Below the pieces are notes generated by a model. The model had not been told where the DNA came from and searched no databases. It saw only the letters and a program-made list of their open reading frames with translations. A stretch of 6,559 bases of DNA from Acidobacteriaceae bacterium (GTDB lineage Bacteria > Acidobacteriota > Terriglobia > Terriglobales > Acidobacteriaceae), in contig JASIJX010000263.1 of NCBI GenBank assembly GCA_030049955.1, forward strand, positions 1 through 6,559, in the 5' to 3' direction. Of this stretch, positions 1 to 5,097 are shown in pieces (positions within the stretch are counted from its first letter, which is position 1; every line of letters starts with the position of its first letter). Made by a program: the position numbers and the translations under genes.

Positions 1-536
1 GCGCCGGCCACGTTGAAGTACCGCAGCGACGCATAGCGCAGGCCATGAACCCGGTTGAGCCAGGTGAGAATCTGCTCAACCAGGAGCTTCGAATGGCCGT
101 AGGCGTTCGTCGGTTCCAGGCGAGCGTCTTCGCGGATGGGCACCGACTCCGGCTCGCCGTAAACGGCGGCAGTCGAGGAGAAAACCAGCCTCCGCGGCCC
201 TTCGGCCAGCATGGCCTCAAGCAGTGCAAGCGTGGAAGCGGTGTTGTTGCGGAAATAAAGCTCCGGCTTCTGCATCGATTCGCCGGCCTCAATCAGGGCA
301 GCGAAATGGAGAACGCCGTCAAAGGGCTCGCCCGCCTCGCGCGCGGAGCGAAATAACCGCTCCAGCTTTTCCCGGTCGGCCAGCTCACCCTCGATCAGTT
401 CGACGCCGGCCGGGAGAAGATCGCGGCGGCTATGGCTCAAGTTGTCATAAATGAAAACCTTATGCCGCTTTTCAGTCAGCAGCGTGGCAACAGTCCCGCC
501 AATATACCCGGCACCGCCGGTAACCAGAATCCTCAC
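1..536 (-). CDS. galE: UDP-glucose 4-epimerase, N-terminal part (cut by window edge)
   Basis: Encodes the first 178 residues of a short-chain dehydrogenase-type nucleotide-sugar epimerase. The best match is UDP-glucose/UDP-galactose 4-epimerase, a cytosolic NAD-dependent enzyme of the Leloir pathway that also supplies UDP-galactose for surface polysaccharide. Visible motifs are the Rossmann NAD loop TGGAGYIGG (residues 6-14), the acidic residue ending beta-2 in YDNLSHS (D31), HFAALIEAGES (77-87), the catalytic-Ser/Thr strand FSSTAAVYG (119-127), the catalytic Tyr and Lys in AYGHSK (Y146, K150), and LRYFNVAG at the cut (171-178). GalE proteins are usually about 330 residues, so roughly half is present. 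The start is GTG at 534-536: no ATG lies between it and the upstream in-frame stop (TAG at 579-581), and a GAAGGA-like ribosome site sits about 10 nt before it. The last Gly of the NAD loop is more often Ser in GalE. A related NDP-sugar epimerase cannot be excluded without the C-terminal half. Confidence 0.93.
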   Translation of the reverse strand, partial: MRILVTGGAGYIGGTVATLLTEKRHKVFIYDNLSHSRRDLLPAGVELIEGELADREKLERLFRSAREAGEPFDGVLHFAALIEAGESMQKPELYFRNNTASTLALLEAMLAEGPRRLVFSSTAAVYGEPESVPIREDARLEPTNAYGHSKLLVEQILTWLNRVHGLRYASLRYFNVAG

Positions 537-982
537 GAAATAACTGTCCTTCCCGGAACACTTTGGGTAACCTTGAGTCTATATCAGGGTAGATGGACCG
601 GCAGAACATGGTGATAAACCGGCGCAAAATGCAACTCACCGGTCATCCCCAAGCAATGTCGGCTCAGAACTCGTAGCAAAACAGGAAACGTAGGAAATTT
701 TTACCTCCATACCGTGAAACAAAGTCCCGAAAGACCCGTAAGCAGCAATTGAACAGCGACCTAGGTGTACGCCAACGTGACCTGCCAGCCCGGCGCAAGC
801 CGTCGGCCGTCGCCTTGGTGAGGGATTGGAGAACCCCAATTTTCGGCGAACACGGTCGCAAGTTGTGTCTTCCCCGCATTCTGCGTCAGCAAGAGAGGTG
901 CTCTGGCGTTTTTTACCGGACCATAAGGCTGATTCAAACCAACGAAATTCCTGCGGTTTGCCGCACGGCAGGCCAAAACCAT

Positions 983-999
983 ACGCGCGTTCGGCGCGT
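983..999. other. GC-rich hairpin in the galE/tonB intergenic region
   Basis: ACGCGC (983-988) and GCGCGT (994-999) form a perfect 6-bp stem around the 5-nt loop GTTCG. On the plus strand it is followed by CTCTCTTT, which is pyrimidine-rich but not a proper U-tract. It could be a weak terminator or attenuator, or simply a chance GC-rich inverted repeat about 107 bp upstream of the tonB-like start. The function is unknown. Confidence 0.3.
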
Positions 1000-1067
1000 C
1001 TCTCTTTGGTACGCCGATTGCTGGGCTGATTGATTGCAGTTTTGATCAACTAAGTTTCAAGAAAGAC

Positions 1068-1096
1068 CCGCGTTGGTCGCGGAGCTTAAGCGAGGA
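1068..1096 (+). promoter_or_regulatory. Leader hairpin and ribosome-binding site of the tonB-like gene
   Basis: CCGCG (1068-1072) and CGCGG (1078-1082) form a perfect 5-bp stem with loop TTGGT. It ends 9 nt before the Shine-Dalgarno-like GAGGA at 1092-1096, which sits 9 nt before the ATG at 1106. The ribosome site supports the chosen start. Any regulatory role for the small hairpin is speculative. Confidence 0.5.
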
Positions 1097-1105
1097 TCTT
1101 AGACG

Positions 1106-2143
1106 ATGGCAATGCGTACTTCCCCAGGGGGGTTGAACTTCGGGCTCCTGCCCGAGCCCGAGGGGCGAATGACGTCGTTTGTGACCAGTTCGGCCATTAA
1201 CCTGGCCATCCTGGGAACCGTTCTGATCGCCGGAATGATGGCTAAGCGTGTCATCCAACAGCATTATGAGATGACCGAGCTGGTTGTCCCCGATCAGGCG
1301 CCACCTCCACCGAAGATCAAGCCCATCACACCCAAGCTGCCGCCTCCGCCCAAGATGCCGAAGCTGGAAATGGAGGCGCCGAAGATCCAGCTGCCCCAGC
1401 CCAAGCCACCTGAGCCAAAGCCCCTCCAGATGGAAGCCAAGGCCGCACTGCCTGAAATGAAGCAGGCCAAGCCGTCTATTGTGGAGGCTCCGCAGCCCAA
1501 AGCGGCGCTGACGGCGGCCATGCCGGCACAAAACCCGCAGGTTCATCCATCTACGGCGCCGGTGCACTTAGGCGAGACCTTTGGCGCGACACCGAACCCC
1601 AATGCAAGGCGGCCGGCAACGATAGCCGCGATTGGGAATCCTTACGGGGGAACGCAGGGACCGGCCGTGGCGCCGCATGGCGTCGTCGGCTCAACAGGAA
1701 TCGGCAACGGCACCAGGTATGGCTCGAATGCCGGCATGGAGGGCAAAGTCGCCTCGGCCGGCATTCCGGGCGCAACTGGAACCGCAAATGCGGGTACATA
1801 CGGCAAGGTGGGTTCGGCGGGCATTCCAACGGAAGCTGCCGCGCCTGCGATGCGCCAGCAGAACGTTCAGCCGGCTTCCACCAACCTCGAGGTGATCTCG
1901 AAACCGCAGGTTCAGTACACGGCTGAGGCAAAGCAACTGCACATCGAGGGCGATGTGGTGCTGCGCGTCACCTTCCTGGCTAACGGTCAGGTGGTGGTGC
2001 GGGAAGTTTTGCACAGCCTGGGCCACGGGCTCGACCAGGAAGCCCGCCGGGAGGCCGAACAGATACGCTTCCGTCCGGCCACAAGGGATGGCCGTGCGGT
2101 CGATCTGACCACCAACATCACGATTAAGTTCCAATTGGCGTAG
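1106..2143 (+). CDS. TonB-family energy transducer
   Basis: A 345-residue protein with classic TonB architecture. A short cytoplasmic N-terminus leads to one hydrophobic anchor (about residues 25-46, around SSAINLAILGTVLIAGMM). A Pro/Lys-rich periplasm-spanning stretch follows (about 64-140, with APPPPKIKP and LPPPPKMPK), then a Gly/Ala/Asn-rich linker (about 155-245), then a C-terminal TonB domain (about 261-345, including YTAEAKQLHIEGDVVLRV and IRFRPATRDGRAVD). TonB proteins couple the ExbB-ExbD proton channel in the inner membrane to outer-membrane receptors for active import. No exbB, exbD or TonB-dependent receptor gene is in the window, so this is an orphan copy that would depend on genes elsewhere. 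The start is ATG with GAGGA 9 nt upstream. E. coli TonB is about 240 residues; the extra length here is the Gly-rich linker. The same gene style is common in Acidobacteriota, where many paralogs exist, so the specific partner cannot be named. Confidence 0.88.
   Translation: MAMRTSPGGLNFGLLPEPEGRMTSFVTSSAINLAILGTVLIAGMMAKRVIQQHYEMTELVVPDQAPPPPKIKPITPKLPPPPKMPKLEMEAPKIQLPQPKPPEPKPLQMEAKAALPEMKQAKPSIVEAPQPKAALTAAMPAQNPQVHPSTAPVHLGETFGATPNPNARRPATIAAIGNPYGGTQGPAVAPHGVVGSTGIGNGTRYGSNAGMEGKVASAGIPGATGTANAGTYGKVGSAGIPTEAAAPAMRQQNVQPASTNLEVISKPQVQYTAEAKQLHIEGDVVLRVTFLANGQVVVREVLHSLGHGLDQEARREAEQIRFRPATRDGRAVDLTTNITIKFQLA
1742..1828 (+). repeat. Degenerate 20-residue repeat in the TonB linker
   Basis: GKVASAGIP (residues 213-221, bases 1742-1768) recurs as GKVGSAGIP (233-241, bases 1802-1828), exactly 60 bp downstream. 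The intervening Gly/Ala/Thr/Asn-rich segment resembles the preceding one (GSTGIGNGTRYGSNAG, 195-210). The nucleotide copies differ at several mostly third-codon positions, so this is an old protein-level repeat and not a fresh DNA duplication. It probably forms part of a flexible spacer. Confidence 0.6.
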
Positions 2144-2259
2144 CATCGGAACGAGGAATGTAGCAATACAGGCAAGGCTGCAACACTGGCAACTTCGCAT
2201 TACCTTGGTTAGGCCCGGCCACCCGGCGCGAAACTTCGGACCGCCGTAATAGACGCTTG

Positions 2260-2290
2260 CAGGAACTTATCCAGGAACGTGATTCAGGAG
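2260..2290 (+). promoter_or_regulatory. Three CAGGA(A/G) repeats ending in the ribosome site of the next gene
   Basis: CAGGAA occurs at 2260-2265 and 2272-2277, and CAGGAG at 2285-2290, at 12- and 13-bp spacing. The last is a good Shine-Dalgarno 6 nt before the ATG at 2297, and it decides that start over the in-frame GTG at 2279, which would add six residues ahead of the signal peptide. The upstream copies may be chance, standby ribosome sites or part of an operator. The rest of the 2144-2296 gap shows no convincing terminator. Confidence 0.45.
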
Positions 2291-2296
2291 CTCTCA

Positions 2297-4207
2297 ATGA
2301 AACTTCGCAAGATCCCTCATACCTTCGTCGTTCTTATCGCCATGGGCTCTGCCTGCGCGTACGCGAAGAAGGTTAAGGCCCCCAGATATGAACAGACGCG
2401 GCAACTGACGGCGGATCAGACCGCCTTGGTGCAACGGGCAATCGCTCGGGAGAAGGTACTCATCAAAGAGATCCAGCAGCGTACGCCGCTTGTCGAAACC
2501 TACATCCAGGACACGCGGCCCGACGTGAAGCTGTACGAGGTTCCCGTCAGCGACCAGTACATGCTCAGCCGCGTGGACTTCAGCAAAGTGTTCGTTGACC
2601 GCACCTACACTCCGCGCGAGCAGGCAAAGCAGGGATTCTTTAAGGGTTCTCTGGGCTCGATTACCAGCCTGACCCGGGCGCTCGGGCTTGATCGCAGCTA
2701 CGTTTACAATCCCACCGGCTTCATGCAGATGATGTTCATCGACCCCTCCGGCTTCGACATGCAGCACTACGTGTTCAGCTTCGTGCGGCCCGAGTTCCTC
2801 GGCAGCGTGCGGACGTGGGTCTTCGACGTGCATCCCAAGCCGACCGTGAAAGGCATGGGCCGCTTCTATGGGCGCATCTGGATTGAAGACCAGGGCGGCA
2901 ATGTCGTCCGGTTCAATGGCACCTACACCGGCCCCACCGACGAGGACGATTCGCGGCGTTATTTCCACTTTGACAGTTGGCGCATGAACGTACAGCCTGA
3001 CGTCTGGCTGCCCGTGGCCATCTACGTCGAGGAGTCGCAGCTGGCAGGCGAGAAGGGCGAGGGCCTGAAGGCGCAAACGCACTTCTGGGGTTATTCCTTA
3101 AAGCTGCCCACGCGCGAGAGCGAGAACGTGAGCGTCAAGGTGGATGACGCGGTGGACAAGAGCGACGACTCGCAGGATGTGAGTCCGCTGCAGGCCTCGC
3201 GCATGTGGGTAGCGCAGGCGGAAAACAATGTCATCGACCGCCTGGTAGAAGCTGGCCTTGTGGCGCCGCTCAGCTCCGGCGGATACGAAGACAAGGTTCT
3301 CGGCCAGATCGTCATCAACCTGGTAGTGCCGAACAATCTTGCCTTCACCGACCAGATTCACTGCCGCGTGCTCTTGACCGACACGATCGAAGCAACGACG
3401 GTAGGCAATACCATCCTGGTGAGTAAAGGGTTGATCGATTCGCTGCCCAGCGAAGAAGCCATCGCTTCGGTCGTCGCCATGGAGCTGGCGCACATCGCGC
3501 TCGGGCACCACATCGATACGCGCTACGCCTTCAATGATCGCCTGCTGTTCCCCGACCAGGCGTCCTTCCAGCGGATCGACCTGAACCACTCCGACCTCGA
3601 CAACGAGGCGGCCGCCAAGAAAGCCTTGGAGTATCTCCAGAACTCCATGTACAAGGACAGGCTCGGCAATGCGGGCCTGTTCTACGCACAGTTGCAACAG
3701 CGCGGCCCGGCGCTGAAGGCGCTGAACACGCCCAAGCTCGGCGACTCGCTGCTCAGGCCTGACGGCACACCCTGGATGAGCTCCTTGGAGCACATGGCCC
3801 CGGCGCTCAACTGGGACGACCTGAGCCAGACGGCGGCTTTTCCGCTGGGGAGTTGGCTGAAGATCGATCCCTGGGACGACAAGGTGCATATGCTGGACGC
3901 CAAGCACTATGCGCCCTTGAATGCGCGTGACAAGATGCCGTTCGAAGTGACGCCGATTTTCTTCAAGCTGCAGCGTTACGATGTGGCTTCCGCGCAGCCG
4001 GCGGCCGCGCCGGCAGGCGATCAGGGCGCCGCCCCCCAGCCAAACGGGGCTCAGCCCAACGCCGCACAACCGGATGCATCGCAACCTGGGGCAGCTCCAG
4101 CCGCAGATCAGGGTGCGGCACAACCGAATGCTACCCAGCCCACAGCCCCGCCGGCTGCCGATCAGGCTCCGGCGCAGGGGACCGCAGTTGCACAGCCTCC
4201 GCAATAG
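2297..4207 (+). CDS. Secreted LolA-like / degenerate M48 peptidase-like protein
   Basis: A 636-residue exported protein. Residues 1-23 form a signal peptide (MKLRKIPHTFVVLIAMGSAC, likely cut after AYA). A charged helical stretch (about 36-72) precedes a beta-rich region (about 140-270, with WVFDVHPKP, GRFYGRIWIED and FHFDSW...WLPVAIYVEES) that resembles LolA-like/lipoprotein-sorting folds. Residues about 333-465 resemble M48 (Ste24/HtpX/BepA-like) metallopeptidases: NTILVSKGLIDSLPSEEAIA leads into MELAHIALGHH (395-405), and NEAAAKKALEYL (436-447) sits where M48 has its ExxAD glutamate. M48 needs HExxH; here the first His is Met395, while E396, H399, H404 and E437 remain, and the usual Asp after EA is Ala. 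It is therefore probably a non-proteolytic or altered relative acting in the periplasm, perhaps in envelope protein quality control. The tail (564-636) is low-complexity Ala/Pro/Gln. The gene follows the tonB-like gene after 153 bp, possibly as one transcript, and ends at a strong terminator. The export and M48 similarity are clear; the LolA assignment and the role are inference. Confidence 0.8.
   Translation: MKLRKIPHTFVVLIAMGSACAYAKKVKAPRYEQTRQLTADQTALVQRAIAREKVLIKEIQQRTPLVETYIQDTRPDVKLYEVPVSDQYMLSRVDFSKVFVDRTYTPREQAKQGFFKGSLGSITSLTRALGLDRSYVYNPTGFMQMMFIDPSGFDMQHYVFSFVRPEFLGSVRTWVFDVHPKPTVKGMGRFYGRIWIEDQGGNVVRFNGTYTGPTDEDDSRRYFHFDSWRMNVQPDVWLPVAIYVEESQLAGEKGEGLKAQTHFWGYSLKLPTRESENVSVKVDDAVDKSDDSQDVSPLQASRMWVAQAENNVIDRLVEAGLVAPLSSGGYEDKVLGQIVINLVVPNNLAFTDQIHCRVLLTDTIEATTVGNTILVSKGLIDSLPSEEAIASVVAMELAHIALGHHIDTRYAFNDRLLFPDQASFQRIDLNHSDLDNEAAAKKALEYLQNSMYKDRLGNAGLFYAQLQQRGPALKALNTPKLGDSLLRPDGTPWMSSLEHMAPALNWDDLSQTAAFPLGSWLKIDPWDDKVHMLDAKHYAPLNARDKMPFEVTPIFFKLQRYDVASAQPAAAPAGDQGAAPQPNGAQPNAAQPDASQPGAAPAADQGAAQPNATQPTAPPAADQAPAQGTAVAQPPQ
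3986..4204 (+). repeat. Ala/Pro/Gln-rich repetitive C-terminal tail
   Basis: The last 73 residues (564-636) of the M48-like protein are almost only Ala, Pro, Gln, Asn, Gly and Asp. A unit resembling AADQGAAQPNxxQP recurs, with the DQ core at residues 575, 604 and 622 (bases 4019, 4106 and 4160), and QPN/QPD/QPG/QPT dipeptide steps lie between. The copies are degenerate in DNA. Such tails are usually disordered; it may be a spacer or a wall/membrane-proximal tether. Length variation between strains is likely. Confidence 0.7.
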
Positions 4208-4224
4208 GTGCTCCGAACTGGCAG

Positions 4225-4252
4225 GCCGCCCATTTCGGGCGGCTTCGCTTTT
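4225..4252 (+). terminator. Rho-independent terminator after the M48-like gene
   Basis: GCCGCCC (4225-4231) pairs perfectly with GGGCGGC (4237-4243) around the 5-nt loop ATTTC, followed by TTCGCTTTT. The stem starts 17 nt after the stop codon. This is the clearest terminator in the window, and it separates the tonB/M48-like pair from the barrel gene downstream. Confidence 0.85.
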
Positions 4253-4350
4253 CGCATCAAACCCTTTTGACCTGAAGCCCGAATTTGGCTCAACCCGAGG
4301 ATTTAGAATCGAGCGAGCCGGAGACCGGTGCAACTGAAAGCCTTTTGCCC

Positions 4351-4902
4351 ATGAAACGTTTAAGCGTTGTTTGGCTTGTTTTTCTGGTTGCGGGATGTGC
4401 GGCATATTGTCCCGCGCAAGTAGCGCCTTCCGCCCACACCAGCCAGGTAGCAATCAAGGCCGGCGGCGAAGGCTCGATGTTTCAGCCCGACTATCAGGGG
4501 AACGGATGCTGCGCGGAGGCCAGCCCACAAAAACTCTTCGGCTTGGGCGCCTACGTCGACGCCGAATTTACGCGCTGGATTCAGATCGAAGCCCAGGGCC
4601 GCTGGTTGCACTGGAACCAGTACGCCGGCGTCTACCAGAACACCTACATGATCGGGCCGCGCGTGCCCATCCGCGAGATCCATGGATTCACGCCCTACGG
4701 CAAGTACCTTATTGGCTGGGGCAGCATGTCGGACCTGAGTGGCAAGGCGACCGCCATGGCATTCGGCGGCGGCGTGGATTACCGGTTGAGCCATAAGTTG
4801 ACCTTGCGTGCCTTCGATTTCGAATATCAGGACTGGCGCGTGGCGAACCCAAACCTTCATCCCTATGGCGGCAGTGTAGGCCTGAGCTACCGAATCTTCT
4901 AA
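4351..4902 (+). CDS. Small outer-membrane beta-barrel protein
   Basis: A 183-residue exported protein with the look of an 8-strand outer-membrane barrel (OmpA/OmpX-like or porin-family domain). The N-terminal signal is MKRLSVVWLVFLVAGC. The mature part alternates polar and aromatic residues in strand-like runs (YVDAEFTRWIQIEAQGRWL, TPYGKYLIGWG, MAFGGGVDYRLSHKLTLRAF, FEYQDWRV, PYGGSVGLSYRIF). It ends in Phe, the usual C-terminal signal for BAM-dependent insertion. VAGC (C16) fits a lipobox, but cleavage by signal peptidase I near AQ (22-23) is also plausible. An unusual Cys pair sits at 53-54 (GNGCCAE). The start is ATG at 4351, which gives a clean signal peptide; an in-frame TTG at 4285 would add 22 polar residues ahead of it. 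The ribosome site is weak (GAAAG, 4336-4340). A -10-like TAGAAT at 4304-4309 without a good -35 may serve its own promoter. The cargo or binding function is unknown. Confidence 0.82.
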   Translation: MKRLSVVWLVFLVAGCAAYCPAQVAPSAHTSQVAIKAGGEGSMFQPDYQGNGCCAEASPQKLFGLGAYVDAEFTRWIQIEAQGRWLHWNQYAGVYQNTYMIGPRVPIREIHGFTPYGKYLIGWGSMSDLSGKATAMAFGGGVDYRLSHKLTLRAFDFEYQDWRVANPNLHPYGGSVGLSYRIF

Positions 4903-5097
4903 AGAGCAGCGCGAATCTGTAGCGCCGGCCTACTACCCCTGACAACAGGCCCGTCGTCCGTTGGGTACCGTCCCCGCTGGGGTGCCTTGGTCGTTGGAAT
5001 ACAGATCTTTTAGCCACCGCTCGAAAAGTGCGAGTTGCTCGTACGCTGTCCAGACAGCCCAACAGGAGTATGGCGCTCCTGGACATCGCAATCACCC
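4903..5097. other. Convergent intergenic region with two adjacent inverted repeats
   Basis: This 195-bp gap separates two genes that end toward each other. It contains GCTGTC/GACAGC (5045-5050, 5053-5058; 2-nt centre) and, 4 nt later, CAGGAG/CTCCTG (5063-5068, 5076-5081; 7-nt loop). Neither has a U-tract on either strand, so they are weak candidates for a bidirectional terminator or a 3' end-stabilising structure. No small ORF with a ribosome site is apparent. Confidence 0.4.

Larger units (their letters stand above)
537..1105. other. Divergent intergenic region, no supported gene
   Basis: This stretch lies between the galE start (minus) and the tonB-like start (plus), so it should hold both promoters. 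It looks less GC-rich than the flanking genes. Open frames exist on the minus strand (636-1049, 137 codons; 761-982, 73 codons) and on the plus strand (749-1033, 94 codons). None has a recognisable domain or a Shine-Dalgarno sequence, and the minus frames are Arg/Ser-rich like chance ORFs. Structure I can see: a hairpin at 983-999, an 8-bp palindrome TTGATCAA at 1042-1049, and a hairpin at 1068-1082. A weak minus-strand -10-like TATAGA lies near 577-582 for galE, but its -35 is poor. No promoter is called. The length leaves room for an untranslated leader, a small RNA or a decayed gene. Confidence 0.6.

Noticed and set aside
749..1033. Plus-strand frame with SAVALVRDWRTP, faintly like the start of beta-galactosidase (LAVVLQRRDWENP)
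   Set aside because: The likeness covers about a dozen residues and then stops. There is no ribosome site and no continuing GH2 sequence, so chance is the best explanation.
636..1049. Minus-strand 137-codon frame upstream of galE as a gene
   Set aside because: No Shine-Dalgarno sequence before the ATG, no recognisable domain, and Arg/Ser-rich composition. It is kept only as part of the unexplained intergenic region.
1030..1058. Possible sigma-70 promoter with TTGATT at 1030-1035
   Set aside because: No acceptable -10 hexamer at 16-18 bp spacing.
729..1070. Direct repeat GAAAGACCCG at 729-738 and 1061-1070
   Set aside because: Two 10-base matches in about 570 bp are within what chance allows, and the flanks do not match. 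There are no mobile-element features between them.
4285..4350. TTG start giving the barrel protein 22 extra N-terminal residues
   Set aside because: The extension is polar and acidic and would bury the signal peptide. The ATG at 4351 gives a normal export signal.
3098..4453. A 451-codon open frame on the minus strand across the M48-like gene
   Set aside because: It is antisense to a gene with a signal peptide, M48-like motifs, a good ribosome site and a terminator. Its translation is Arg/Leu/Gly/Val-rich without any domain, typical of a GC-rich shadow frame.
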